The notes: generated from the letters alone by a model not told the origin. Positions 17,953 to 26,261 are shown, counted from the stretch's first letter. The stretch is DNA of 64,000 nucleotides from Xanthobacteraceae bacterium (GCA_030041005.1 JASHOR010000041.1:153187-217186); one strand, 5' to 3'. Made by a program: numbers and translations.

Positions 17953-20307
17953 ATGAATACAAAGTTGGGTCAAACACCGGCGCAAACCCCATCGAACTTG
18001 GAGGGCCTATCGTCCGAGGAAGCCGCCCGCCGGCTAACCGAATTCGGCCCCAACGCTGTTGCCGAAGAACGAGTCCGCCCCCTCAAAAGGATAGCGCGCC
18101 ATTTTTGGGCACCCGTCCCCTGGATGCTTGAGGCAACGATTGCCCTGCAGGTTGCGATCGGTCAGCGCCTGACGGCCTTTATCGTTGCACTTTTACTGGT
18201 GTTGAACGTCATCCTGGGGGTCATTCAGGAAAGTCGCGCTGATGCTGCCTTGGCGCTGCTCAAACAGCGACTCTCGTTGAGGTGTCGCGTCAAGCGTGAC
18301 AGCGGCTGGCTTGAGTTGCCGGCGATCGATCTCGTGCCTGGGGACGTCGTGCAAGTTTCGCTCGGCGATGTCGTTCCTGCCGACATCGTCGTCGTCAGCG
18401 GTTTCTTGCTGGTGGACCAATCGATGCTGACCGGCGAATCTATTCCGGTCGAGACCGGGACCGGAAAGACGACCTACGCTGGTGGCCTTGTCCGCCGCGG
18501 CGAAGCTGTTGCGAAGGTCGTCGCTACCGGGACGCGGACGTATTTCGGCCGCACGGCGGAACTCGTAAGCGTCGCTCACGTCGAGAGCGCCGAGCAGAAG
18601 GCGGTGTTGGCTGTCGTCCGTAATCTTACGGCAATCAATTTCGCGATTGTGGTGGGGATTGTGGCCTATGCTCTTTTCATCAGCATTAGTGTTCGGCAGA
18701 TCACACTTCTTGTGCTGACAGCATTACTGTCAGCGGTGCCAGTCGCCTTGCCGGCGACATTCACACTGGCGGCGGCATTAGGCGCCCGAACTCTGGCTCT
18801 CAAAGGCGTCCTGCTGACCAGGCTGTCAGCGCTGCATGAAGCGGCAACGATCGATGTGCTCTGCGCCGACAAGACCGGCACACTGACCCTCAACGAATTC
18901 AGCGTAGCGTCAGTTCGTCCCATGAAGCCTGGATATAGCGAGATGGACGTTCTGAGCTACGCTGCGCTTGCCAGCTCGGCGGACGGACAGGACCCTATAG
19001 ACTCCGCGATTCGAAGTATCGTCAGCCAAGGCAAAGCGTCGAGCCGAGCGCCGGCGTTCGCCTTGACGTTCACACCGTTCGATCCGGCCGCCAAAACGGC
19101 CGACGCGACTGCGATCGAGCAGGGCAAGGAAATTCGGATCATCAAAGGTGCGCCCGCAGCCGTCGGCGCTTTTGCGCCAATCAACGCGCAGGCCATGGCC
19201 GAGCTGGACGCTCTTACACTAGCCGGATATCGGACATTGGCGGTCGCTGCGGGCGCAAGCGACTCGCTGGAACTCATCGGATTTGTCGCCTTCGGCGATC
19301 CGCCTCGGCCGGATTCGGCGGAATTACTGAAGGAGTTGCGCTCGCTTGGCGTGCTGCCGGTCATGGTAACAGGCGATACCGCGGGTACGGCGGCGACCGT
19401 AGCGCGTACGATCGGACTGAATGGTCCAGTCTGTCCGCCCGGACAAATTCCTCAGAGCACCGGCCCGAACGATTTTGCCGTATATGCGAGCGTGCTCCCG
19501 GAACAGAAATTCCAGCTGGTCAAGGCATTCCAACGCGAGGGCCATGCGGTCGCGATGTGCGGCGACGGCGCCAATGACGCACCGGCCCTGCGTCAGGCGC
19601 AAATGGGCATCGCAGTTTCGACGGCGACCGACGTGGCAAAGGCAGCCGCAGGCGTCGTGCTGACGGATCCGGGGCTGGGTGGGATCGTCGCTTGCATCAA
19701 GGAAGGCAGGTCCGCATTTCAGCGCGTGCTGACATATACATTGATGATCCTCGTGAACAAATGCGTGACGCTGATCGTACTAGGGGTTGGACTGATCGTT
19801 ACTGGACACGCCGTACTCACGCCACTTCTTCAGGCGCTCGCGATGCTCACGAACGACTTCGTGACCATGTCGCGCGCCGCAGACCACGCGCGGCCATCTC
19901 CCTATCCAAATGCGTGGCGTATCCGCAATCTCACCCTTGCTGCCATTCCATTAGGTGCATTCAGGCTCCTTTATCTCATCGGCATATTGAGCCTGTCCTG
20001 GTACTCGCTCGCACTGACTCCTGACCAGATGCAGACACTGACCTATGTCATGCTGGCATTCGCCGGACAGGGGAACGTCTATGTTTTGCGTGAACATGGC
20101 CGACTGTGGCATTCCCGCCCCGCACCAGTCATGATGTTGGCATCGACGTGTGACGTAATACTTGTCGGGTGCCTTGCCGCCTTCGGCATCCTGATGACCC
20201 AGTTGCCAATACCGATCATCCTATACCTTGCCGGAGCAACCGTTGTGTTCACACTGGCAATGGACTCGATTAAATTGGTGGTCTTCGCACGGTTACGGAT
20301 CGATTAG
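17953..20307 (+). CDS. P-type H+-ATPase (P3A, plasma-membrane type)
   Basis: A 784-residue membrane pump that uses ATP to expel protons. Visible: actuator motif MLTGESIPVETG, membrane motif VPVALPATFTLAAALGARTLA, phosphorylation site DKTGTLT (D306), and hinge MCGDGANDAPAL (about 535-546). Helix pairs occur at 55-90 and 215-260, with four more C-terminal. It lacks the N-terminal metal-binding and CPx motifs, so it is not a heavy-metal pump. The length fits bacterial P3A enzymes. The stop of a 13-codon frame (17908-17949) lies just before its ATG, and the ribosome site is poor. A FixK-type site 286 bases upstream suggests a role in pH or potential balance when respiration fails. Confidence 0.93.
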   Translation: MNTKLGQTPAQTPSNLEGLSSEEAARRLTEFGPNAVAEERVRPLKRIARHFWAPVPWMLEATIALQVAIGQRLTAFIVALLLVLNVILGVIQESRADAALALLKQRLSLRCRVKRDSGWLELPAIDLVPGDVVQVSLGDVVPADIVVVSGFLLVDQSMLTGESIPVETGTGKTTYAGGLVRRGEAVAKVVATGTRTYFGRTAELVSVAHVESAEQKAVLAVVRNLTAINFAIVVGIVAYALFISISVRQITLLVLTALLSAVPVALPATFTLAAALGARTLALKGVLLTRLSALHEAATIDVLCADKTGTLTLNEFSVASVRPMKPGYSEMDVLSYAALASSADGQDPIDSAIRSIVSQGKASSRAPAFALTFTPFDPAAKTADATAIEQGKEIRIIKGAPAAVGAFAPINAQAMAELDALTLAGYRTLAVAAGASDSLELIGFVAFGDPPRPDSAELLKELRSLGVLPVMVTGDTAGTAATVARTIGLNGPVCPPGQIPQSTGPNDFAVYASVLPEQKFQLVKAFQREGHAVAMCGDGANDAPALRQAQMGIAVSTATDVAKAAAGVVLTDPGLGGIVACIKEGRSAFQRVLTYTLMILVNKCVTLIVLGVGLIVTGHAVLTPLLQALAMLTNDFVTMSRAADHARPSPYPNAWRIRNLTLAAIPLGAFRLLYLIGILSLSWYSLALTPDQMQTLTYVMLAFAGQGNVYVLREHGRLWHSRPAPVMMLASTCDVILVGCLAAFGILMTQLPIPIILYLAGATVVFTLAMDSIKLVVFARLRID

Positions 20308-20779
20308 TTGGTTTACTCTCCCCTGCGTTTTTTTGCACAGCGGAGCCCATTCAGGCTGTCGATGGTTATAGGATAGCTGCCATCAATACCTGTATGCTAG
20401 CATTTTTGTATTCAGTTTCAGCCAATGGATAAGTCACGCTCGAATGCGGCTTCCGGCACGCAATAACAGGCGTGCTACCATCCATCCAGCCGGCAGATGG
20501 CTTTAAGTTATCGAAAGCGGCGATCAGGTTTACGGAACGGACGAAAGACGCTCGGGTGCGACATACGGCGTTCTTTGTCCTGCGCACAGACAAGCCTGCG
20601 TGGCGCGTCGTGCGCGAACCTCCAAAAACGCGCGAGGCCCAATGAGAGAGCGACGCCGAGCCGCGTATCGAAAGCGGCCGACCGGGCACTTCACGCATCT
20701 GGACAAGATCTTTCGGCCAAGCAGCGGCCGAACCGATAAGTCGCTTTCACTCCATGAGACAATTCCCATGACCCAACAA
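20308..20779. other. Intergenic stretch after the H+-ATPase
   Basis: 472 bases up to the next FixK-type site. Short open frames on both strands are rich in Arg and Ser and lack ribosome sites. I see no gene or repeat here. Confidence 0.4.
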
Positions 20780-20793
20780 TTGATCCGGATCAA
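20780..20793 (+). promoter_or_regulatory. FixK/FNR-type site TTGATCCGGATCAA
   Basis: A perfect palindrome and exact consensus match. It points at the small frame 20866-20988 and the membrane protein gene at 21001. Activation from -41.5 would start RNA near 20828. Confidence 0.75.
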
Positions 20794-20865
20794 TTCTGGC
20801 TTTTGTGCAAGGTCATAGGGTGCCGCCAATCATCACCGGATCAGCTTTCACCACGCGAGCGGCAA

Positions 20866-20988
20866 ATGACTCAATTGGAACAAAATCGCGCTGCGTTGCT
20901 TGCGCATATTTTGCCCGACCGAACGGACACGGTCGAAGCGCGGCGCGCCATTGCCCCGCTTTCCGCTAAGCACCTCTACCCGATGTAG
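20866..20988 (+). CDS. Possible 40-residue small protein
   Basis: The frame MTQLEQNRAALLAHILPDRT... ends HLYPM and stops 12 bases before the next gene. It lies 73 bases after a perfect FixK-type site, at the place where the first gene of that transcript should begin. It is amphipathic and helix-prone with no membrane segment. The ribosome site (GAGCGG) is weak. A TTG at 20803 would extend it to 61 codons. No family recognised. Confidence 0.4.
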   Translation: MTQLEQNRAALLAHILPDRTDTVEARRAIAPLSAKHLYPM

Positions 20989-21000
20989 TGAACAGATCAA

Positions 21001-21531
21001 ATGACGAACGAGGGGAAAATAGAGCTTAATCTCGGTCGCTTGGCTCAGTTGTTCAACTCGCTTGACCCGTCGCCATTTCACGAACGTGACCTCGATCAAG
21101 ATGCCGAAAGTTATATTATCGGCTCGGCCGAAGAGTTTCCACGTCAGCAACCGCTCATCCTCGTCATCCACCTACCGGCCGACCAGGAGTCCAAAGCCGA
21201 TTCCGCCGACGTCGCCACAGCTGTACACCATTATTTCTTTTATCGAGAAACACAGGAATCTCGCCGCCTTCGCCTTCTGTTTCGCGACGGCCGCATCGCT
21301 CTCCTCACCGGATTCGCATTCCTGTTTTGCTGCGTTCTGTTGCGCGAAGTCGCCTTTTCATTCGGACACGACGCAATTTCCGACATTGTCGGCGAGGGCA
21401 TGCTGATCATAGGATGGGTGGCGATGTGGCGCCCGCTGGAGATTTTTCTGTACGAATGGGTGCCAATCCGTCGACGCTGTCGAATTCTGGCAAAATTATC
21501 GAAAATACCCGTTTTGGTTCAGCGCAGGTAA
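21001..21531 (+). CDS. Two-helix membrane protein of unknown function
   Basis: 176 residues. An N-terminal cytoplasmic domain of about 95 residues (MTNEGKIELNLGRLAQLFNS; LDPSPFHERDLDQDAESYI; QPLILVIHLP) precedes two hydrophobic helices (about 100-117 and 130-148) and a short basic tail. The pattern 'L.SLDPSPF..RDLD..AE.YI..' is one I associate with conserved alphaproteobacterial proteins lacking a function. It is likely cotranscribed with the 40-codon frame from the FixK-type site at 20780. Confidence 0.82.
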   Translation: MTNEGKIELNLGRLAQLFNSLDPSPFHERDLDQDAESYIIGSAEEFPRQQPLILVIHLPADQESKADSADVATAVHHYFFYRETQESRRLRLLFRDGRIALLTGFAFLFCCVLLREVAFSFGHDAISDIVGEGMLIIGWVAMWRPLEIFLYEWVPIRRRCRILAKLSKIPVLVQRR

Positions 21532-21626
21532 CTGCAAACGATCCGCAGCACCTATGGCCTTTATCGGTCATGAAGCCGCCGTCTTGCGGTGGTCGCAATG
21601 GCGAGGGTCAGCAGCCGCACGTTCGC

Positions 21627-21640
21627 TTGATATATGTCAA
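21627..21640 (+). promoter_or_regulatory. FixK/FNR-type site TTGATATATGTCAA
   Basis: TTGAT and GTCAA flank ATAT. The centre is about 80 bases before the hibernation-factor start, predicting a leader near 38 bases. Confidence 0.7.
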
Positions 21641-21712
21641 AGACGCAAACCACGATCTTTCGCATAAGAAATTCAATTTCAACTACGGAAGCAACACATT
21701 TGGCGGCCATTG

Positions 21713-22279
21713 ATGCAAACTGCACCTGAACTCGTGTTTCAAGGCATAACGGTAACTCCGCAGATCGAGGAGGCCATTACCAAGCATGTGGCCGATCTTG
21801 AGAAACGCTCGGGTCGCATAACAGCGTGCCGTGTCGTAGTGAAAGGTCCTGGCCAGCATCACCGAACGAGCGGACTTTATGAGGTTCATATACGGATCGC
21901 GCTTCCAAACGGCCGCGCAGTGAATGTGGAACGGACACCGCCGCGCGACGAACGGCATGCCGATCTGACATTCGCTATCGACGATGCGTTTAAACACGCT
22001 CGCAGACAGCTTCAGGATCAAGCACGCCGCATGCAGGGGCAGGTCAAGCATCATAGAACGAGCCCGATCGGAACCATTGTGCGACTTGATCCGTCGGGTG
22101 AGTTCGGCTTTCTCGAATCGGCTGACGGCCGGGAAATATACTTTCATCGCAACGGCGTTCTGGACGGATTTTCTCGCTTGGAGGTCGGCACGCGCGTGAC
22201 TTTTGAAGAAGAGATGGGAGAAAAGGGGCCGCAAGCGACGACGGTACGGCTTCTCGGAAAACACCGACTCCGGATGTAA
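21713..22279 (+). CDS. Ribosome hibernation factor (HPF/YfiA) fused to a cold-shock domain
   Basis: 188 residues. The N-terminal part (about 5-105) is an HPF/RaiA domain: VFQGITVTPQIEEAI, VADLEKRSGRI, then DLTFAIDDAFKHARRQLQD. These bind the 30S decoding region and silence ribosomes. The C-terminal part (about 117-185) is a cold-shock/OB domain: GTIVRLDPSGEFGFLES, then EIYFHRNGV and VTFEEEMGEKGPQA; it would bind RNA. This differs from long-form HPF, whose extra domain drives 100S dimers. ATG 21713 is preferred over TTG 21710. The FixK-type site links ribosome silencing to low oxygen. Confidence 0.93.
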   Translation: MQTAPELVFQGITVTPQIEEAITKHVADLEKRSGRITACRVVVKGPGQHHRTSGLYEVHIRIALPNGRAVNVERTPPRDERHADLTFAIDDAFKHARRQLQDQARRMQGQVKHHRTSPIGTIVRLDPSGEFGFLESADGREIYFHRNGVLDGFSRLEVGTRVTFEEEMGEKGPQATTVRLLGKHRLRM

Positions 22280-22526
22280 ACAAACGCGCAAATGGATGGC
22301 GTGCGGCGAGCACGCTCATACTCCGCTTTGCCGCGAAACTTGGTTGGTCCCGCGCCGCGAACTGATCGAGCATCTGACCAGTTCCTTTTCAGAGGCCGGA
22401 TGGGAATCGCCATAATAACGGCCGATCCATTGGAATGGCTGACGAGTCTCAAGGCAGATGACGGTGACGTTGCCCCCTTGAATTGATCCAAAGCGAACTG
22501 GAGTCTGGCCCTTGGGAACGGACCGG
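22280..22526. other. Junction sequence left of the IS3 fragment
   Basis: 247 bases between the hibernation gene and the transposase start. The last part (from about 22455, TGACGTTGCCCCCTTG) looks like an IS3-family left end and leader, judged by its distance from the orfA start. Nothing else recognised. Confidence 0.35.
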
Positions 22527-22689
22527 ATGATGAAACGGAAGCGGCATACGGAAGAGCAGATCATCGCCATCCTGAAGGAGCACGAGGCAGGGGTGAAGAC
22601 CGCCGATCTGTGCCGCAAGCACGGGATCAGCGAGGCAAGCTTCTACAATTGGAAGGCCAAGTACGGCGGGCTCGAAGTCTCCGAGGCAA
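22455..22689 (+). mobile_element. IS3-family element, 5' fragment
   Basis: Left end plus the first 54 codons of orfA survive; the element stops abruptly near 22689, 20 bases before the tRNA-Leu 3' end. No orfB or right end is present. Deletion or recombination at the tRNA edge is the likely cause. Confidence 0.65.
22527..22689 (+). pseudogene. IS3-family transposase OrfA, truncated
   Basis: The frame MMKRKRHTEEQIIAILKEHE followed by TADLCRKHGISEASFYNWKAKYGGLEVSEA is the helix-turn-helix N-terminus of IS3/IS407-group OrfA. Family homology ends after VSEA, where the leucine-zipper part should continue. The open frame runs on into the antisense of the tRNA gene, which is not coding. Full OrfA is about 88 residues. 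Confidence 0.88.
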
Positions 22690-22706
22690 GCCAAATGCGA
22701 TTTGGC
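22690..22706 (-). terminator. Hairpin just downstream of tRNA-Leu
   Basis: GCCAAAT and ATTTGGC pair perfectly around a three-base loop, three bases past the encoded CCA. No clear U-run follows, so it may be a processing or termination structure. Confidence 0.4.
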
Positions 22707-22708
22707 CT

Positions 22709-23026
22709 TGGTGCGGGCGGAGGGAGTCGAACCCTCACGGGCTTACGCCCAACGGATTTTCGTACCAGCTACGGCTTGCGCCGCCTCGTCGGGCGCTTTC
22801 GCGCGGTGACGAGTTCGTGGTCTGGACTATACCTTCACCGTAGCGTTCGCGCCTTAGGTGCTGCCCGTCTAGTCTCTACACCTTCGCGCCGGCCGTCCGG
22901 CCGGAGCGCTTGGCTCGGGATTGCCTCAGAGGGGTTCCCCCGAATTTGAGCAGTTCTGCATCCTCGGTTTCCCGAGGAGCACTCAATCGCTTAAGTCCGT
23001 TGCGTCTACCGTTCCGCCACGCCCGC
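22709..23026 (-). tRNA. tRNA-Leu(UAA) interrupted by a group I intron
   Basis: Exon 1 is 22993-23026 and exon 2 is 22709-22760, including an encoded CCA. Joined, they give a complete class II leucine tRNA. The acceptor GCGGGCG pairs with CGCCCGC. The anticodon stem ACGGA/TCCGT closes the seven-base loop CTTAAAA with anticodon TAA. A long variable arm (GGGC/GCCC) and T-arm GAGGG-TTCGACT-CCCTC follow. The interruption lies between U34 and A35, the same place as in the well-known cyanobacterial tRNA-Leu(UAA) intron. Confidence 0.95.
22761..22992 (-). ncRNA. Group I self-splicing intron in tRNA-Leu(UAA)
   Basis: 232 nt. Exon end ACUU pairs with intron GAGU to form P1 with the required U-G wobble at the 5' splice site, and the intron ends in G (22761). 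Core elements are recognisable in order: P2 hairpin UCCUCGG-GAAA-CCGAGGA, the P/Q region GCAAUCCCGAGCCAAGC (near 22907-22926), the R region GUGUAGAGACUAGACGG (near 22864-22881), and the S region AAGGUAUAGUCC (near 22822-22834), whose UAGUC pairs with GACUA of R to make P7. There is no open frame, so no homing endonuclease. The compact form resembles subgroup IC3. Confidence 0.93.
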
Positions 23027-23283
23027 ACTTGTCGACAATCTAGCGAGCAAGCGGCCAGCCGCCAAGGCAACCAACCTATCGGAGATCACCCGCGCCAAGG
23101 TGCGGGAGTACCGATCAAGTCCAGCCAGCCAATCCGAGACATCCCCACGCGGACTCGACCAAGCCCCGGACGAGCAAGACGCCGGGTTTCGGCGTGCGGT
23201 TGTAGCACCGACCGCGCGCCGGATGAAAGACGGCGTCCTGCCCCGGTCGCCGCCCGTCGCCCATGCAAATCCTGGCGTCGCTT

Positions 23284-23532
23284 TCAGTTGCTGCTTTGCG
23301 TCGGATTGGGCCGCACGCTCCCCCACGGGTCGGCGGGTTCCTTCTTGTCGGGAATTTTCTTGGTGGCTGCGTGATAGGCATTATCGAGCGCCTTCTGGCG
23401 CTCTATCTGCTCGGGGGTGGGCGCAGGTTTGTCATCGTGGAGGCTGAAGCTCGGCATCGGCAATTGAGCAAACGCCGTCCCCGCCGACAAGACGATGAGG
23501 ATAGCTGCCGCGAGGCTGGCTCTGCGCAACAT
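23284..23532 (-). CDS. Small secreted or periplasmic protein of unknown function
   Basis: 82 residues from ATG 23532, which has AAGGA six bases upstream (an ATG two codons earlier has no room for a ribosome site). MLRRASLAAAILIVLSAGTAFAQ is a signal peptide with an A-x-A cleavage site. The mature part is about 60 polar residues (LPMPSFSLHDDKPAPTPEQI; KALDNAYHAATKKIPDKKEP; DPWGSVRP), Pro/Lys-rich and probably extended. It follows the cupin gene directly and is likely cotranscribed. No family function known. Confidence 0.78.
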   Translation of the reverse strand: MLRRASLAAAILIVLSAGTAFAQLPMPSFSLHDDKPAPTPEQIERQKALDNAYHAATKKIPDKKEPADPWGSVRPNPTQSSN

Positions 23533-23534
23533 GG

Positions 23535-23990
23535 TCATTCCTTGAAGACGTGCCCCCAGAGAGTGTCCCAATCGGTCCCCGAAATGTCGGTAACGCGACC
23601 GTCACTTTCGAAAAACTTGTTCGGGATCTGGAACATTGCCAGCATCAGGCCACCGTCGGGAGACCATGCGACGTGGCGGCTGCCAGCCTCGCGCCAAACA
23701 AATTCGCCGGCGCCCACGATCAATCCCTCCGCCGGCCCCTCTTTGTCGCAGAGCGTGCCCTGGAGCACGTAGGTCTGCTCGACCTTGACGTGTTCGTGGT
23801 CCGGAAGAACGGCACCCGGTGCAAGCCGAATCAACGCGGTCACCAATCCCGTTTTCTCGTCGAACAAAAGCCCCTTGACTTCGCAGCCCGGGAAACGGGT
23901 CTTCTTCCACTCCATCTCGTCGGGCCGCACGACATGAGAATGGGTTTCAGCCGTATCGTGCTTCTCGAGCTTCGGGGTGACGGCATCCAT
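23535..23990 (-). CDS. Cupin-domain protein (ChrR-like)
   Basis: 151 residues forming one double-stranded beta-helix. The metal-binding motifs are visible as PDHEHVKVEQTYVLQGTL (H, H and E ligands) and EAGSRHVAWSPDGGLML. Such single cupins include ChrR-type anti-sigma C-terminal domains and small dioxygenases or isomerases; the substrate cannot be predicted. It is upstream of and adjacent to the small secreted protein gene. Confidence 0.85.
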   Translation of the reverse strand: MDAVTPKLEKHDTAETHSHVVRPDEMEWKKTRFPGCEVKGLLFDEKTGLVTALIRLAPGAVLPDHEHVKVEQTYVLQGTLCDKEGPAEGLIVGAGEFVWREAGSRHVAWSPDGGLMLAMFQIPNKFFESDGRVTDISGTDWDTLWGHVFKE

Positions 23991-24070
23991 GGACGCCCTC
24001 CTTGGCTGATTGTCCGGACCCGCGCCATCTTAGCCGATCTGCGCACAGTCCGCCTCAAGGAAAAAGGCGC

Positions 24071-24637
24071 TCACCCCACGTCGCGGATCGGCGGCTGGAA
24101 GGCAAGCCCGGTGTCCCACGGAAAGTAGATCCAGGTGTCCTGCGAGACTTCGGTGATGAAGGTATCGACCATGGGACGGCCCATCGGCTTGGCGTAGACG
24201 GTGGCAAAGTGGGCACGCGGCAACAGCCTGCGCACGACCTGGGCGGTCCGCCCGGTGTCAACGAGATCGTCGACAATAAGCACGCCGGCACCCTCGCCGC
24301 CGCCGCGCGCGATAATGGCAGGCGCGATGTCTTTGAGCACCGTCAGTTCGCCCCGGCTGGTGTGGTTGTAGCTTGAGACGCAGACCGTTTCGATGACCCG
24401 AACGCCCAGTTCGCGCGCCGCGATTGCCGCCGGCACCAACCCGCCACGGGTGACGCAAACGATGGACTCGAACGGTCCGACCCCGTTGAGCCGCCACGCG
24501 AGAGCGCGCGAGTCGCGATGAAACTGGTCCCAGGAAACCGGAAATATCTTTTCGGGATCTCGTCGCGGGGGTAATTGCTGCGGCTCCGGGCCGGACCGCG
24601 CAGCATCGTTGATCGGCTCGGGCAGCGGCTTTGCCAT
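24071..24637 (-). CDS. gpt: Xanthine(-guanine) phosphoribosyltransferase
   Basis: 188 residues from ATG 24637. A type I phosphoribosyltransferase with the PRPP loop [14 protein letters not shown] (about 123-136) and an N-terminal substrate part [17 protein letters not shown]. The tail [16 protein letters not shown] is typical of Gpt, where Trp stacks on the purine. It salvages xanthine and guanine to XMP and GMP at the inner membrane face. It is preceded on the same strand, 37 bases away, by the CinA-like gene. This gpt / molybdopterin-binding pairing is common in Rhizobiales. Confidence 0.93.
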   Translation of the reverse strand: MAKPLPEPINDAARSGPEPQQLPPRRDPEKIFPVSWDQFHRDSRALAWRLNGVGPFESIVCVTRGGLVPAAIAARELGVRVIETVCVSSYNHTSRGELTVLKDIAPAIIARGGGEGAGVLIVDDLVDTGRTAQVVRRLLPRAHFATVYAKPMGRPMVDTFITEVSQDTWIYFPWDTGLAFQPPIRDVG

Positions 24638-24674
24638 GACGGTTTGCGTCCTCCCTTCGCAGGCCTTAACGGAC

Positions 24675-25457
24675 CTAAATCTTGCCGACGGCAAGGCCCG
24701 CCTTGACCCGGCCCAACATGGCTTCGACCGCTGCCTTGGCGCCAGCGAGTCTTTGCGGATCGCGCGAGCGCACCACGATGTGCGTATTGCCGCCGATTTT
24801 CTCGTCTATGAACGGATATGAGCCTATGACCACGTCGGGATGCTGCCTGGCGATCTCGCCCAACTCGGTCCCGATATCGCCCTCGCGACAATCGGCGCGA
24901 ATTGTTTCCGACAGCATTCGGGCGCCAGTCCTAAGCTTTGGGGTCACGAATTCGAGCATCGCCTGCATGATGTGCGGCACACCGGCCATGACGATGACGT
25001 TGCCGATCCAGAAGCCGGGTGCCGCCGATATCTTATTGTGTACCAGCTCGGCGCCAACCGGTATTCGCGCCATCCGCATGCGCGCTTCGTTCATCACGCC
25101 GCCGGTCTGCGCCACGCGCGCCGTCATGATCTCGACCGCGCGCGAATCGTAGCCGATCGGGACGCCAAACGCCGCAGCGACGCTCTCGGCGGTGATGTCG
25201 TCATGGGTGGGGCCAATGCCGCCGGTCGTAAAGACGTATGTGTAGCGGAGGCGTAATGCATTGAGGGCGGCGACGATCTCGGCCGCTTCGTCGGGGACGA
25301 CCCGCACTTCCTTCAGATCGATGCCGATATTGGTCAGGTACTCGGCCACATAACCGATGTTCTTATCCTTGGTGCGACCGGAAAGAATCTCGTCGCCAAT
25401 GACAAGAAGCGCGGCGGTAACAATATCGCCGCCGATTTCGACAACACCTTCGGCCAT
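24675..25457 (-). CDS. CinA/MoaB-like molybdopterin-binding domain protein
   Basis: 260 residues from ATG 25457 (GGAG eight bases upstream). The MoCF fold is clear: [19 protein letters not shown] (about 14-32), [19 protein letters not shown] (about 75-93), then [19 protein letters not shown]. This is the N-terminal half of CinA, a nucleotide (ADP-ribose/NMN-type) pyrophosphatase/deamidase-associated domain; the deamidase half is absent, as in many stand-alone versions. The role is probably nucleotide damage clearance, but the family is often only labelled competence/damage-inducible. Confidence 0.9.
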   Translation of the reverse strand: MAEGVVEIGGDIVTAALLVIGDEILSGRTKDKNIGYVAEYLTNIGIDLKEVRVVPDEAAEIVAALNALRLRYTYVFTTGGIGPTHDDITAESVAAAFGVPIGYDSRAVEIMTARVAQTGGVMNEARMRMARIPVGAELVHNKISAAPGFWIGNVIVMAGVPHIMQAMLEFVTPKLRTGARMLSETIRADCREGDIGTELGEIARQHPDVVIGSYPFIDEKIGGNTHIVVRSRDPQRLAGAKAAVEAMLGRVKAGLAVGKI

Positions 25458-25545
25458 CGGCGAATCTCCACACACCTCGCTTCCTCCTAGCGCGTGACCC
25501 ATGGCGGCTCAAGCAGGCGGCAATGCCAAAGCGCAGCCGACCGGC

Positions 25546-26259
25546 TCAGGCGTCAAGCTCCTTGAAGTAGCGGTAAATTCCCCACTGGCTGAACGGGATG
25601 CGCCGGTCCGAGGAAAGGTAGGCCTTGATCCGAGGCCGCTGTGCGACGCGGTCGTGCAACGCGATCAACAGCGGCACTTTTCTCTCGAAGCGCTTCATCC
25701 GTTTGGGGAAGGCATACCGCAGGCCTTCCACGATTTGAAACAGCGAGAGATCAACATAGGTGAGGCTGCGGCCGACCGCGTAACGGCCGCCGTTGCGTTT
25801 GATCACCTGCTCGAAATAGCCGAGAAACTTCGGCACACGATAGCGCCAGAAATCCGCCGTGCGCCGCTTCGCCGCGGGCTTCTGCTCCTCGTAATACAGC
25901 CAGCCCGAGACTGGATGATGGGTATCGTGAATGTGCACGACCAGATCGGAGACGGTGAGTTGCAATTGATGCGCCCATAGCCGCCCCGCCTGGTCTCGCG
26001 GCGCCAGCTTGAGCGGCGGGCCAAGGTAGAACAGAATCAACGCAGTCTGCGCGATGATGTCCTGGCCAGCCTTCAGGAACGGCGGCGCATAAGGCCGCCG
26101 GGCAAGCTGTTTGCTCTCCAGTAATTTCATCATCGCCGACATGCCGCGCTTGCCGCGACGCGCCACGTCCACATAGTCGGCGCCGCCTTCTTCGAGAGCG
26201 AGTCGCACGAACTCACCGCGGCCCTGAATGCTCGGCCAATAATAGAGTTCGTAACGCAT
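25546..26259 (-). CDS. Glutathione S-transferase, sigma-like
   Basis: 237 residues from ATG 26259. The thioredoxin-like N-domain begins MRYELYYWPSIQGRGEFVRL, with Tyr6/Tyr7 as candidate catalytic residues and the GRGE...R motif of sigma/alpha-type GSTs. The helical C-domain contains NGGRYAVGRSLTYVDLSLF, the N-capping box typical of the fold. It conjugates or reduces hydrophobic electrophiles in the cytoplasm; the substrate is unknown. Its start lies two bases after the cupin stop, so the two form an operon. Confidence 0.9.
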   Translation of the reverse strand: MRYELYYWPSIQGRGEFVRLALEEGGADYVDVARRGKRGMSAMMKLLESKQLARRPYAPPFLKAGQDIIAQTALILFYLGPPLKLAPRDQAGRLWAHQLQLTVSDLVVHIHDTHHPVSGWLYYEEQKPAAKRRTADFWRYRVPKFLGYFEQVIKRNGGRYAVGRSLTYVDLSLFQIVEGLRYAFPKRMKRFERKVPLLIALHDRVAQRPRIKAYLSSDRRIPFSQWGIYRYFKELDA

Positions 26260-26261
26260 AT

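Noticed and set aside
22483..22496. TTGAATTGATCCAA before the IS3 fragment as a FixK site
   Set aside because: The half-sites do not match TTGAT/ATCAA at the required positions, and it lies within the IS leader.
22690..22949. Continuation of the OrfA open frame
   Set aside because: It reads through the antisense of the tRNA exon and intron; OrfA homology stops at VSEA.
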